From Clostridiales bacterium Firm_13 (GTDB taxonomy: Bacteria; Bacillota; Clostridia; Saccharofermentanales; Saccharofermentanaceae), in NCBI GenBank assembly GCA_001603035.1, contig LVAS01000061.1, forward strand, positions 1 to 47,014: DNA of 47,014 nucleotides, given 5' to 3'. Within the stretch, counting starts at the first letter, position 1, and each line of letters opens with the position of its first letter. Shown one piece after another: positions 15,801-23,618 of the stretch. The notes below the pieces were generated by a model. It was not told the DNA's origin. It saw only the letters and a program-made list of their open reading frames with translations, and did no database searches. A program made the position numbers and the translations under genes.

Positions 15801-18800
15801 AGGCTCCAGGTGTTATCCGTATACGTAACGGTCGAGTTGACGGCCGGCGCGGACGGAGCGACTTTGTCTACCTTAATCGAGGCTGTTCCGGAGGAGGAGC
15901 GGTTGCCCGCGCCGTCGACGGAACGATATTCGACCGTGTAAAGGCCGGAGGCGGTAAGAGATCCGGATGCGCCTGTCGTCCAGGAACCGTTGTTGATACG
16001 GTACTCGTAGGAGGCGACGCCGCTCGCGCTGTCTGTGCTGCCGGACAGGGAGAACGAGACATTATGTGTCGCCCATGTGCCCAGTGTGTATGCGGAGCCG
16101 TTTTCGGTCGCGGCCAGCGTCGGCGTCGTCGGATTCGAATAATCGATCTTGACGGCCTGTGTGGCGATTGTAGAAGTGTTACCGGATGCGTCGGTCACAC
16201 GGAAGCTGACCGTGTAGGTTCCTTCATTCGAGAGAGTGACGGAGCGTCCCGTCGTGTAGGTGCCGCTGTTGACGGAATAGGCGTAGACCAGATTGGCATC
16301 CGCGGTAAAATCATCCGTCGAACCGGAGGCGCTGATGGTTGTCGCGTTCGGCGTCCAAGAGCCGTTCGTGTAGGCAGGCGACGTTCCGAGAGTCGGAGTC
16401 GTCGGCGCCGTATTGTCACTGATCGTATAGGGGCCGAAGGTCGCTGTCTTTGTATTGCCGGCGTAGTCGGTGCCCTTTACGTGGACATACCAGGTGCCGA
16501 GCGTACTGAGGCTGATATTAAAGACGGAGTTCGTGCCGATGGATCCCCAGTTGCTCGGAGTCGAGGAAGAGTTGTCGACGACGCTGTAACGAGAGGCAAA
16601 TCCGCTGCCGTCTGTCTCATCCGCGACGGTGATCTGGGCGACTTTCGCGGTGTTGTATGTGCCGGAGGAAAGATTCGATGTCACGGAAGGCGCCGTAGTG
16701 TCACGGACAACCACAAGGTAACGGGAGACTTCTTCCGACCAGACATTCAGATTGTTCTTGACGAGAAGAGAAATCTTGTACGTGCCGGCCGCAGCTCCGG
16801 AGAAGCTTGTCTTGGGGGTGCTGCCGCTGTAGATCTGTGTCGTTCCGAGTGTGACTGTCCAAGTGGTGGCGGTAATCGTGCCGCCTTGCGGATCATAGGA
16901 CACGTCATTATAGCTTACATCTTCCGATTGATATGTAAGGAGGCGGCCGGGTGTCATTGTGAATGAGGCGACCGGCTTGGAGGTCGAGACGGAAGAGGTA
17001 GAGACATACCGATAATACGGAGTTCCTTCGACGCCTTCCTCATCGGTTACGATTTGACGAATCACATACTCTTTATTTGCGGAAAGAGTCGTGGGTGCCC
17101 CACTGATCCAAGTCGAGGAGGACGTCTCTCTGTATGCGTACGATTCGGAGACGATTCCTTTGTCTGTCTGAGACTGATGATCCAGATCATACGCCTGATC
17201 CGTAATGGTGACATTGTATCCTGCGTCGACGCTTACACTAAAACCTGCGACCGGCGCGCGATGCACGTAGACCGTCTTCACCAATTCATCTTTATAGTAG
17301 ATGTCATATTTACCCGTCTCAACAAAAGAGATATCCAGATTGTTGAGATAGATATTGTCGTAAAGAGCCGTTCCCGTGGAATTCTCGTAATAATTCGGAT
17401 TGTGGTCGACGCGCCATTTTCCGCTCGGCCAATTAGCGTCGATTGTATTCGTCTTTTCCGACTCCGGAGAAATACTGATGCTGTTGGGGTTACCGTAGAT
17501 CAGCATATCCGTGTCGTTCTGTACACTCGCGTGGTATTGCGCGTAGATGTAATTCGCAAGCGCGTTCACTTGCTCGGTGTAGGTATCGGTGGCGGCGACG
17601 GTCTTGTCGACATAGGTGCCCTTCCCGTCATTTTTCGCGATGAAAGCATTTCCGTCTGTCGCGGCTTTGCCCCATCCGAGATAATAGATGCCTTCGTTAC
17701 CGAGTCTTGTCAGAATCTCGCCGAGAGCCGTGGCGTCCGAAAAATCAGCGACCGCGGTATCTTGTGCGTTAATCAGGAAGCGCTTGGAGTTCTCTCTCCA
17801 TTCCGGTTCGCGGATAACTTCCGAGAAACGCTTGGTGGATTCGGTACTCATCGTGACATTGTAGAAAGTAAAGTGCGTATGCTGTGCGCATCCGTGATTC
17901 AGATATCCGACCATCGGACCGAATCCGTATTCACCGAAATCGGTGGGAAGCGTTATGGTCTGCGATGTTGTACCACCGGTGAGCGTCCAGTTGACGAGAG
18001 AGTCGTTGTACCACATCTGGAGTTCGTCCGCCGTCGCTTCAATCTTCACTTTACGGGAAGAGTTGGAACCGGCCGCAAAAGATGCAATCTGTGTGAACCC
18101 GGGGTAATTCGTAACTGTATACGATGTGCTGTTGTGGAAGTCGTTTACATTGACGTTGGTGAATTTGTAGATATAAACCGTAGCGGGGTTTGCAGAGTTC
18201 GGATAATTGAAGAAGAGCAGATAACCGGACATCGTGCGGTTGGCCAGATCCGTATTTGAGCTCATCTTCGTATTAAAGAAATATCCGGCACCGTTCAGGG
18301 CGTCATAGAAGGAACCTTCCTGAATGGTGAACTCGAGAGTCTTCTTGCCGCTGTCGGTATTGGGCATGTACATGAAGTCACGGTAAGACGGCGCGCCGTA
18401 TCCGTAGAAATCAATGTTCGTCTGTCCGGAAGTCGAGACGGTAATGTGGTTATCCAATGTGTAGTTGCTGTTTACTTCCTGATAGTAGGGGCGATAGTAA
18501 CTGATCGCCTTTGAACTGGTGTTCGTATGATCGTAGATCTCCCAGCCGGCTGTCGTGTCGCCCGCGCTGACTTCATTGGCTTCAACGGCCTGAATCTTGA
18601 TCTTGTCCTCGGGGACGCCGAGATTGACAAGCGCCGCCGTTAAGTCGGTGCCGAAAGTGGATACGTTCGAATCTGTCTTTCCCGTCGTAAGAACAACATC
18701 CAGGAGATCATCCTGTGCGACCTGAATGTTGACTTGATCGGTGCCCGCCGCCGAAACCATGTTCGCGGGGAACAGAGACGTAAGTACCGCAAAACTTGCA

Positions 18801-18835
18801 AGGATTGCCAGAAAGCGATGCTTTTTCTGTAACAT
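12821..18835 (-). CDS. Giant Ig-repeat surface protein with sortase-like C-terminus
   Basis: A 2004-residue cell-surface protein. Start at 18835 follows GGAGG by eight bases. Order: signal peptide (ending MVSAAG, about residue 30); a beta-rich N-terminal part with a LamG/jelly-roll-like look (FMYMPNTDSG, VKIEATADELQMWYND); an alpha/beta region (WRENSKRFLINAQD); a PKD-like domain (VASFTMTPGR); one Ig-like domain; then eight Ig-like modules of about 92 residues alternating in two types (A: GSTDDFTADANLVYAYS; B: SGYEYKINGGSWTTG...YRSVDxAGNRS); two more beta domains; a helical stalk (MTEEEKKDCEQQIKDLYRLY); and FQTNHFSAYAIV as often seen near the ends of Bacillota surface proteins. The C-terminus is VKTGE, a hydrophobic stretch and RRRMRK: a sortase signal variant without the usual LP. 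Likely an adhesin or carbohydrate-binding wall protein. Confidence 0.88.
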   Translation of the reverse strand: MLQKKHRFLAILASFAVLTSLFPANMVSAAGTDQVNIQVAQDDLLDVVLTTGKTDSNVSTFGTDLTAALVNLGVPEDKIKIQAVEANEVSAGDTTAGWEIYDHTNTSSKAISYYRPYYQEVNSNYTLDNHITVSTSGQTNIDFYGYGAPSYRDFMYMPNTDSGKKTLEFTIQEGSFYDALNGAGYFFNTKMSSNTDLANRTMSGYLLFFNYPNSANPATVYIYKFTNVNVNDFHNSTSYTVTNYPGFTQIASFAAGSNSSRKVKIEATADELQMWYNDSLVNWTLTGGTTSQTITLPTDFGEYGFGPMVGYLNHGCAQHTHFTFYNVTMSTESTKRFSEVIREPEWRENSKRFLINAQDTAVADFSDATALGEILTRLGNEGIYYLGWGKAATDGNAFIAKNDGKGTYVDKTVAATDTYTEQVNALANYIYAQYHASVQNDTDMLIYGNPNSISISPESEKTNTIDANWPSGKWRVDHNPNYYENSTGTALYDNIYLNNLDISFVETGKYDIYYKDELVKTVYVHRAPVAGFSVSVDAGYNVTITDQAYDLDHQSQTDKGIVSESYAYRETSSSTWISGAPTTLSANKEYVIRQIVTDEEGVEGTPYYRYVSTSSVSTSKPVASFTMTPGRLLTYQSEDVSYNDVSYDPQGGTITATTWTVTLGTTQIYSGSTPKTSFSGAAAGTYKISLLVKNNLNVWSEEVSRYLVVVRDTTAPSVTSNLSSGTYNTAKVAQITVADETDGSGFASRYSVVDNSSSTPSNWGSIGTNSVFNISLSTLGTWYVHVKGTDYAGNTKTATFGPYTISDNTAPTTPTLGTSPAYTNGSWTPNATTISASGSTDDFTADANLVYAYSVNSGTYTTGRSVTLSNEGTYTVSFRVTDASGNTSTIATQAVKIDYSNPTTPTLAATENGSAYTLGTWATHNVSFSLSGSTDSASGVASYEYRINNGSWTTGASGSLTASGLYTVEYRSVDGAGNRSSSGTASIKVDKVAPSAPAVNSTVTYTDNTWSLQSITLQASGSTDDMTASGDLVYAYSVDSGSYTNGNSVTISSDGTHQVSFRTTDAAGNVSTVTTRTILVDRTNPTFPTYSATSNGSGYSSGSWATHSVTFTLSGASDATSTLSGYEYKIDSGSWTSGSTATITAQGKHTVQYRSVDVAGNRSSTGTSDIWIDLEAPTVVNVEATPTYTSGQWSNVPVTLEASGSSDNFTQAEDLQYTYKVNGGAETSGKVVTFDTNGTYTVVFKVTDDAGLVSDTVTWIVKIDQTNPSVPAYLATVGSDSYTAGTWSLSPVTFTLSGATDQGGSGLSGYEYKLNNGSWTSGSHATITETGKYVVWYRSVDCAGNRSLAANNVIWVDVGAPTAPSVTSSPAYTDGTWTNGTVTFTAADSADDYTAADHLVYQVSTDGVHYTTGTVAGFSSDGTHTAYFRTIDEAGNISDVTSRTVKLDSTNPEIPDLAATTESGSYDPETWATTDVTVTLSGADDEGGSGLAGYEYKINGGDWTTGDEIVFDESGIYEITYRAFDHSGNRSESVSYTVKVDIDKPVKPTITISADDGTTLNFVDTFDPSFYFGNGTVIVTINTEDAMSGVNKLYWSLGEGKEQESIASDHVTFRIPVEYRDRISAYSVDDAGLASDTATTPTIVLENTKPVLTTRYDPTKDADAMHVDLLLQDLGSGIAAYTYKIGSADSVSVNVKDGSTAPTNQKLIGLDIPYAGMKASDFLLTVTITDLSGNLITFDKDLLPIILSEKTKETKLPNDMTEEEKKDCEQQIKDLYRLYMLLNKDGRTNLGQTTLDRMNAIMNQYASMLELISKDAATGISSDRLGTSLLIPELAKEDVSKVKIEIKTDVIPDANKPTFMVTAASTLADNKSTILTAYDIYLMKTVYTAEGDTTSKVQNSDITGYMTIRIPVTDAEAARSGLRVVHVADDGTITDMNAILVTVDGQKYLEFQTNHFSAYAIVGDVKKATVKTGETESLIGYAAILATISAGSVVSVKIRRRMRK
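14203..16411 (-). repeat. Coding repeat region: four A-B pairs of Ig-like modules
   Basis: Eight modules of about 276 bases each (92 residues) alternate strictly between two types, giving four super-repeats of about 550 bases. Type A carries (S/D)D-x-(F/M/Y)T near its middle and Ser-rich ends; type B carries YEYKI/L and RSVDxAGNRS. Alternation points to duplication of an A-B unit. The units differ by many substitutions, so they are old, not recently amplified. Confidence 0.8.
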
Positions 18836-18937
18836 ACTGTGTGCCTCCATCTTCATAGATAAGTCTTTGCTTCTTCGTTGCCGAGCCGCCTTCGGGAAAA
18901 GACGGCTTTCCCTTTGACACCATTCTGAACGTGCAGA

Positions 18938-18960
18938 CTTACCAGATTCTTACCAGAATT
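18938..18960 (-). promoter_or_regulatory. 11-bp-period direct repeat, candidate regulator site
   Basis: CTTACCAGATT (18938-18948) is directly followed by CTTACCAGAATT (18949-18960); on the minus strand this is TGGTAAG twice at 11-bp period. A CAGAAT -10-like box (18922-18927) lies 10 bases downstream. SARP-type regulators are known to bind heptamer direct repeats at 11-bp period about 8 bases upstream of the -10, and a BTAD-type regulator is encoded nearby. Link is inferred. Confidence 0.5.
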
Positions 18961-19183
18961 AACACCTTCTGTTCACATTGTGTCACATTCGGAAAAGGAT
19001 CCGGATTTTCCCGAAAATGCGCGTCCAGACGGTCGACAATTCGCATTAGAGAATACTGAGGCGACCGAAGACATGCGAAAACAAGCCGTTTCAGATAAGA
19101 AACGGCTGCGTAAAGTCGCGTGTGGATTAAATAAGAGTAATAAGACGCGAGAAAGGGACGGAACTCCCAACCCTTAACAAAGT

Positions 19184-19220
19184 AAAAAACCTTAGAACGC
19201 CGATCGTTCTAAGGTTCTTC
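19184..19220 (-). terminator. Rho-independent terminator of the tRNA pair
   Basis: Arms AACCTTAGAACG (19188-19199) and CGTTCTAAGGTT (19205-19216), loop CCGAT; on the minus strand the stem runs straight into a T tract (19184-19189). Confidence 0.88.
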
Positions 19221-19223
19221 TGT

Positions 19224-19298
19224 TGGTGACCCGTAGGGGAATCGAACCCCTGTCTTCGCCGTGAAAGGGCAATGTCTTGACCGCTTGACCAACGGGCC
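19224..19298 (-). tRNA. tRNA-Glu (anticodon TTC)
   Basis: 75 bases including the encoded CCA. Acceptor GGCCCGT pairs with ACGGGTC, D arm with TCAAGCGGTCAAGA-type loop, anticodon loop CTTTCAC giving TTC, and T arm AGGGG/CCCCT. Decodes GAA/GAG. Second gene of a tRNA-Met/tRNA-Glu unit on the minus strand, with three bases between the two genes. Confidence 0.93.
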
Positions 19299-19301
19299 TT
19301 A

Positions 19302-19378
19302 TGGTAGCGGCAGTGGGATTCGAACCTACGACCTGCCGGGTATGAACCGGACGCTCTGGCCAACTGAGCTATGCCGCC
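19302..19378 (-). tRNA. tRNA-Met (elongator, anticodon CAT)
   Basis: 77 bases including the encoded CCA. Acceptor GGCGGCA pairs with TGCCGCT (first pair G-C, as in elongator rather than initiator tRNA), anticodon loop TTCATAC giving CAT, T loop TTCGAAT. Sequence resembles elongator tRNA-Met of Bacillota. A tRNA-Ile(k2C) reading is unlikely given the body sequence but cannot be excluded by eye. Confidence 0.9.
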
Positions 19379-19415
19379 ATAACACAGTAAATGCGGTTTT
19401 CCGCAATGCTATTCG

Positions 19416-19444
19416 ATTCTATCAGCAGATCTATGCCTTGTCAA
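19416..19444 (-). promoter_or_regulatory. Promoter of the tRNA-Met/tRNA-Glu unit
   Basis: Minus strand: perfect TTGACA (19439-19444), 17-base spacer, TAGAAT (19416-19421). The tRNA-Met 5' end is 38 bases downstream. Confidence 0.85.
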
Positions 19445-19467
19445 GGGAAATTATCAGGCTTCACCGC

Positions 19468-20508
19468 TTAATGGAAAGGCATCCGAAAGACATCTTCGAC
19501 GCGGATCGGATCCGCCGGTTCCGAGCAGTAAAGGCAGGTTTTTCGGCCGTCGCCGAGTGCCCGATTCTCGCGGCCGCAACGGCCGCAGATCCATATCCGC
19601 GGACTCGGTATCCCCCCTTCTCCCCTCTTCTCTTCGCGCAGTTTGTCGAAGATGTCATCGAGGGATCGACCCGATATCCCATGGTCGGCGGCGATCATAA
19701 TCAATGCCGACAAGAGACGGCGAATCGCCTCACTCTGCGGCTCCTTCATGGGCTTTGCGATTCGAAAGGATAAAGATTCGTCGGTTCCGACCGGAGACGA
19801 GTCATTCGTCGCCGTTTTTCGGGATTCTTCTTCCTGCTGCCGAAGAATCGCATCGAAAAGCGACTCCGGCGCCGCCGGTCCCCCCATCCGCAATAAGGTC
19901 CACAAAGTCCGAAGTATGCGAAGAAGGCTGACATAACGCCTTTTTCTCTGCAGCGAGAGAATCGAATCGGGAGCGGTCACAGCGGCATTCCGCATGGAGG
20001 GGTGCTCGACAAAAGGAATCAGAAAACCGACGCCGCTCAAATGGAGAAGAGCGCGTGCCGGCTTACTCATACCGCTCTTTCCGCCTCCCGGTGAGGCGGA
20101 TGAATCTTCGCTTTCCCACATCGATTCGAGTGGGGCGAAAAGTTCCGTCTCTTCGAGATCGGTGTCGGCGGCGACATCCGGAATCATCTTGCCGCAATAG
20201 ATACAGGTTCGTGCCGATGTTGCCTTCATTCCGAAGGTTCGTCCGCAGGACGGGCAGACAACCGGAATGGAGGACATCCGTCCGCGTGCTTTCGGGGGTT
20301 CAAGACGAAGATATTCACGGAGGAAATCCGCGTCGGTCTGCTTAAAAAAAAGGATCTCCGCGCGCCAGAAAGATTCGGCGGCGAGATAGAGAAATTCGTC
20401 GTCTTCGGTAAGCGTCTTGTCCTTGAGCGCCGCCTCAAAAAGAAGAGGCGTCGCCGCGGCGAATCCTTGTAAGGACGGGACTACTATGCCGGTTAAATCT
20501 TCTTCCAT
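19468..20508 (-). CDS. Protein with two zinc ribbons, function unknown
   Basis: A 346-residue soluble protein I do not recognise. It has a Cys4 zinc ribbon near residues 85-105 (C85, C88, C102, C105) and another at the C-terminus (C308, C311, C325, C328), both with a CxxC...C-x-YC layout. Residues 1-75 are helical and acidic; the region between the ribbons has a low-complexity Ser/Gly part (about 135-150) and helical stretches. No catalytic motif is visible. The start is uncertain: ATG at 20508 and GTG at 20526 are both possible and neither has a strong ribosome site. It follows the 214-residue membrane protein by under 70 bases on the same strand and may be the last gene of the ABC transporter transcript. 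Possibly nucleic-acid binding or a protein-interaction scaffold. Confidence 0.65.
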   Translation of the reverse strand: MEEDLTGIVVPSLQGFAAATPLLFEAALKDKTLTEDDEFLYLAAESFWRAEILFFKQTDADFLREYLRLEPPKARGRMSSIPVVCPSCGRTFGMKATSARTCIYCGKMIPDVAADTDLEETELFAPLESMWESEDSSASPGGGKSGMSKPARALLHLSGVGFLIPFVEHPSMRNAAVTAPDSILSLQRKRRYVSLLRILRTLWTLLRMGGPAAPESLFDAILRQQEEESRKTATNDSSPVGTDESLSFRIAKPMKEPQSEAIRRLLSALIMIAADHGISGRSLDDIFDKLREEKRGEGGIPSPRIWICGRCGRENRALGDGRKTCLYCSEPADPIRVEDVFRMPFH

Positions 20509-20575
20509 TTCTACATCTCTTTGCACATGCCATGCATCCGAATCCGGCCGCGCTTCAATCGCTTCAACCGCCCGG

Positions 20576-21220
20576 TTAGCCGACGGTAAACCACTGCCCG
20601 TTTACCTGACTCGGCAGCGCGCTCTTCGCGGCTTTGATCTGCTCTTCCGTCGCGGGCGCCTGATAGTCGATCTTCCAGCCGTCGCTCTCTTTTATCATCC
20701 GAAGCGTATAATAGGTCTGCTTCGAGTGATCATCCATCAGGTATAGAACATAGACCGGATTATTAGCGTCAATCACGTCTGTCTTCGGAAATGCGTCGTC
20801 GTCCTGATAATACTTCGGGATAATCCAGCTGCTGATCTGAAAGCGGATCCCGGATGTCGCGGTCCCATTCTCGGAAGAGAGTTCTTTGTCGAAATCCGTC
20901 GTGTCGGCCTCGGGCGTGCGACATGCGCGCGCGCGATCCATATATTCATCGTAATCAATCTTTCCCGCAAGATATTCCGCATGGATATCAATGCATCTTT
21001 CTGCGGCGAGTTCATATCGCGAACTGACTGTCACCTGGTAGGCGCCGAACAGGAAGAGCGATAAGAGAAGCGCCAATCCGGCAAGGAATGCGCAATATCC
21101 CCACCGGATCTTCGGTTTGTCCGGATATCTTTTCACATAGGTGCGCTTCACGTTGAATCCGACAAGCGGAACCACGATCAGCACCCAAATTACGACATAG
21201 ATCAGGAGCGTCGTCTGCAT
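20576..21220 (-). CDS. Membrane-anchored protein with two N-terminal TM segments
   Basis: A 214-residue protein with two hydrophobic segments (about residues 4-24 and 44-66) separated by a short basic loop (KRTYVKRYPDKPK), followed by a soluble C-terminal domain. The latter contains CIDIHAEYLAGKIDYDEYMDRARAC, similar in feel to short oligomerisation (SHOCT-like) segments, and a beta-rich half with DHSKQTYYTLRMIKESDGWKIDYQ, like NTF2/DUF4878-type extracytoplasmic domains. Function unknown. AGGAGG lies five bases upstream of the start at 21220. It begins eight bases after the ABC ATPase stop, so it is probably in the same transcript, but that may only reflect transcriptional convenience. Confidence 0.7.
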   Translation of the reverse strand: MQTTLLIYVVIWVLIVVPLVGFNVKRTYVKRYPDKPKIRWGYCAFLAGLALLLSLFLFGAYQVTVSSRYELAAERCIDIHAEYLAGKIDYDEYMDRARACRTPEADTTDFDKELSSENGTATSGIRFQISSWIIPKYYQDDDAFPKTDVIDANNPVYVLYLMDDHSKQTYYTLRMIKESDGWKIDYQAPATEEQIKAAKSALPSQVNGQWFTVG

Positions 21221-21228
21221 ACTTCCTC

Positions 21229-21951
21229 CTAGAGAACCTTACTCAAGAATTCACGAGTTCTGACCTTTTGAGGCGTGCCGAATATCGCATCCGGCGTTCC
21301 CTCCTCGTAGATGATTCCCTCGTCCATATAGAAAACCCGGCTGGCAACCTCTCGCGCAAATCCCATTTCGTGCGTGACGACGGCCATTGTCATGCCGTCC
21401 TTGGCGAGCTGCTGCATAACATCAAGCACCTCTCCGACCATCTCCGGATCCAACGCACTCGTCGGCTCGTCGAAAAGCATTACCTCCGGATCCATCGCAA
21501 GGGCGCGCGCGATCGCGACCCGCTGCTTCTGTCCGCCCGAGAGGCGGCTCGGATACTGATCCGCCTTTTCCGCCAAACCGACGCGCGTGAGAAGCGCCAT
21601 AGCCTTCTCCTTGGCGGCGGCGGGACTTAACTTCATCACCTTGCACGGAGCGAGGGTGATGTTCTCAAGTACGGTAAGATTCGGGAAGAGATTAAATTGC
21701 TGAAAGACCATCCCGACCTTCTGTCGAAGGAGATCAATGTCCTTCTTGTGCTCGATAAGAGGAACGCCGTCCAAAATAATCTCTCCTTTGGTCGGTTCCT
21801 CCAACAGGTTGAGACAGCGAAGGAAGGTACTCTTCCCCGAACCGGACGGTCCGATAATGCAGACGACCTCTCCCTTATGGATCTTGGCGTTTATTCCTTT
21901 GAGAACCTCCAGATCCCCGAAGTACTTGTGAAGTCCGATTACCTTAATCAC
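21229..21951 (-). CDS. Polar amino-acid ABC transporter ATPase
   Basis: A 240-residue ATP-binding subunit of the GlnQ/HisP class. Walker [10 protein letters not shown] (residues 34-42), Q-loop FQQFNLFP (83-90), signature LSGGQ (137-141), Walker B VMLFDEP (157-163) and H-loop VTHE. It drives uptake of a polar amino acid together with the permease encoded immediately upstream. The gene start (21951) overlaps the permease stop (21944-21946) by eight bases, so translation is coupled. Length and motifs are normal. Which amino acid is carried cannot be read from the sequence; glutamine, arginine/histidine or cystine are all possible. Confidence 0.92.
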   Translation of the reverse strand: MIKVIGLHKYFGDLEVLKGINAKIHKGEVVCIIGPSGSGKSTFLRCLNLLEEPTKGEIILDGVPLIEHKKDIDLLRQKVGMVFQQFNLFPNLTVLENITLAPCKVMKLSPAAAKEKAMALLTRVGLAEKADQYPSRLSGGQKQRVAIARALAMDPEVMLFDEPTSALDPEMVGEVLDVMQQLAKDGMTMAVVTHEMGFAREVASRVFYMDEGIIYEEGTPDAIFGTPQKVRTREFLSKVL

Positions 21952-22636
21952 TTCTTCTCAGTCTCCTCTCAAGTACATTGAGTCCGGCGGCCATTGTCGT
22001 CGTCAAGAGCAGATAGATATAGGCGACGCAAAGGAGCGGGACCATATAGTTATACGTGACGCTCGCGATACTGACGCCGCCCTTCTGCAGATCGACGACG
22101 CCGATATAACCGGCGATTGCCGTCTCCTTAACGAGTACGATCAATTCATTGCCCAGCGCGGGCAGAACATTCTTTATCGCCTGCGGAACAATAATATAGC
22201 GCATCGTCTTCGGATAGGAGAGTCCGAGCGAGCGACCCGCCTCCATCTGTCCCCGATCGACCGCCATAATACCCGCGCGTATAATCTCTGCCACGTAGGC
22301 GCCGCTGTTGATGCCGAATGCGATGGATGCGACGAGCACATCCGGGAGACCCGACTGTCCGAGAATGATAAAGTAAATAATCGTCAATTGAACGACGGAC
22401 GGCGTCCCGCGAATCACCGTGATATATCCGTTCGCAAAAGAAGCCAGGATCCCTTTGCCTCGCAGACGAAGAATCGCGAGAAGTAATCCGAGAAGAATTC
22501 CGATCGCCGCCGCAAGTACCGTAATGAGGATCGAATTGCCGAATCCGCGGATCAGGACTTCGTAGCGATTGTCCTTGATCAGCGTCAGGTAGATTCCGTT
22601 CGAGAATCCCTCCAGCAAATTATAGAGAATCTCCAT
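21944..22636 (-). CDS. Polar amino-acid ABC transporter permease (HisM/GlnP family)
   Basis: A 230-residue inner-membrane permease with about five membrane segments. It has the conserved EAA loop ([36 protein letters not shown]), which contacts the ATPase, and the typical [10 protein letters not shown] segment before it. Only one permease gene is present, so the channel is probably a homodimer, as in GlnP-type systems. Start at 22636 has AAAGGAG six bases upstream; an in-frame upstream ATG at 22702 lies in the intergenic terminator and is unlikely. It is separated from the upstream substrate-binding protein gene by a terminator-like hairpin, which would let the binding protein be made in excess. 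Confidence 0.92.
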   Translation of the reverse strand: MEILYNLLEGFSNGIYLTLIKDNRYEVLIRGFGNSILITVLAAAIGILLGLLLAILRLRGKGILASFANGYITVIRGTPSVVQLTIIYFIILGQSGLPDVLVASIAFGINSGAYVAEIIRAGIMAVDRGQMEAGRSLGLSYPKTMRYIIVPQAIKNVLPALGNELIVLVKETAIAGYIGVVDLQKGGVSIASVTYNYMVPLLCVAYIYLLLTTTMAAGLNVLERRLRRSD

Positions 22637-22699
22637 GGTCGACTCCTTTGTACTGAAAATGAAAAAGGGAGTGCCAATCGACACATGCCGAAAAAAGGG

Positions 22700-22740
22700 C
22701 ACAAAAAAAGGAGCCGGATCGACATGATCCGACTCCCTTA
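22700..22740 (-). terminator. Terminator/attenuator between binding protein and permease genes
   Basis: On the minus strand GGAGTCGGATC pairs with GATCCGGCTCC (arms 22726-22736 and 22710-22720, one G-U pair), loop of five, followed by seven T (22703-22709). It lies 27 bases beyond the binding-protein stop and probably passes only part of the transcripts into the permease and ATPase genes. Confidence 0.85.
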
Positions 22741-22763
22741 TTATCGCACAAATCGCGGGAAAA

Positions 22764-23522
22764 TTACTTGATATATTTTGCGATTATCTCGTCATATGTG
22801 CCGTTCTCTTTGATTTTGGCAAGACCGTCATTGATATTCTTGAGAAGTGTAGCGTTGTCCTTCTTGACGGCGATCGCATACGCTTCGTCATCGAATTGCC
22901 CTTCGATCAGCTTAAGTTTATCCGGATTCTCATTGTAATAAGCCTTTGCGGGGTTATTGTCAATGATAACGGCATCAACCTGCCCGTTGGTCAGCGCCTC
23001 AACGGCAAGCATGCCGTTACCGAAGCCCTTGACATTCTCTTCAGGAACGAGTGCAAGAGCGCAAGAAGATCCGGTAGTGCCGGTCTGCACACCGATCGTC
23101 TTATCGGCAAGATCCGCAGATGTCTTCACCGTGGAATCCTTAGAGACAATGATCGTCTGAGATGCCGTGTAATAAGTGTCGGAGAAGTCCATCGTTTCTT
23201 CGCGGTCCGGCTTAATCGTGAAACCCGCCGCGATGCAATCGATCTGTCCGTTCGCAAGAGCGGTCGGAAGCGAATCAAATTCCATATCCGAGATCTCGAG
23301 CTCAACGCCCATCTCTTTGGCGATCGCCGCCATAATTTCCGCATCGACGCCGACGACTTTATCGCCCTCAAGATATTCGAACGGAGGGAAAGCGGCATTC
23401 GTGCCCATAACGAGCTTCTTCGGGTCTTTCGTCCCCTTGTCTCCGGCTCCCGCGCAACCGACGACACCCGCCAACATTGCGGAGGCCATAACCGCCGCCA
23501 GAATCTTCATAACCTTCTTCAT
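22764..23522 (-). CDS. Amino-acid ABC transporter substrate-binding lipoprotein
   Basis: A 252-residue extracellular binding protein (SBP_bac_3 family). Signal peptide with lipobox GVVGC (lipidated C23). The mature part has the family hallmarks: MGTNAAFPPFEYLEGDKVVGVDAEIMAAIAKEMGVELEISD (N-terminal lobe), AAGFTIKPDREETMDFSDTYY (ligand-contact R in KPDRE), and TGTTGSSCAL with DAVIIDN in the second lobe. It delivers an amino acid to the downstream permease. Start at 23522 is preceded by GGAGGAG; an earlier in-frame ATG at 23540 is less likely. Promoter at 23583-23611 with a -10/-35 of good quality, and direct-repeat sequences just upstream of it that could be regulator sites. Confidence 0.93.
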   Translation of the reverse strand: MKKVMKILAAVMASAMLAGVVGCAGAGDKGTKDPKKLVMGTNAAFPPFEYLEGDKVVGVDAEIMAAIAKEMGVELEISDMEFDSLPTALANGQIDCIAAGFTIKPDREETMDFSDTYYTASQTIIVSKDSTVKTSADLADKTIGVQTGTTGSSCALALVPEENVKGFGNGMLAVEALTNGQVDAVIIDNNPAKAYYNENPDKLKLIEGQFDDEAYAIAVKKDNATLLKNINDGLAKIKENGTYDEIIAKYIK

Positions 23523-23582
23523 AATCTCCTCCAGATGCACGTTCGCGCCGCATCGGCGCTGTATGTTTATGTAACTTCAACT

Positions 23583-23611
23583 ACAATAAACTGTTTTTTC
23601 CGGCTTGTCAA
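23583..23611 (-). promoter_or_regulatory. Sigma-A promoter of the ABC transporter operon
   Basis: Minus strand: TTGACA (23606-23611), 17-base spacer, TATTGT (23583-23588). The leader would be about 55 bases. Confidence 0.8.
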
Positions 23612-23618
23612 TTGCGAA

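Larger units (their letters stand above)
18836..19223. other. Upstream region of the surface-protein gene
   Basis: 388 bases without a credible gene. From the gene start outward it holds a possible -10 (18922-18927), an 11-bp-period direct repeat (18938-18960), a CACATT direct repeat at 10-bp period (18974-18979 and 18984-18989), a perfect 9-bp inverted repeat AGCCGTTTC/GAAACGGCT (19084-19092 and 19099-19107), then the tRNA terminator. Short open frames of 65 codons on both strands lack ribosome sites and family resemblance. Confidence 0.6.

Noticed and set aside
14203-16411. CRISPR or satellite array
   Set aside because: The repeats are in-frame Ig modules of about 276 bases that differ by many substitutions and contain no spacers.
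12971-18259. Long open frames of up to about 660 codons on the plus strand opposite the surface protein
   Set aside because: They lie wholly antisense to an unambiguous repetitive coding sequence, have no ribosome site, and read as Arg/Val-rich sequence without domains; they arise from the codon bias of the repeats.
18973-19177. Small genes in the 18.97-19.18 kb gap on both strands
   Set aside because: Complementary 65-codon frames, no ribosome sites, no resemblance to any family.
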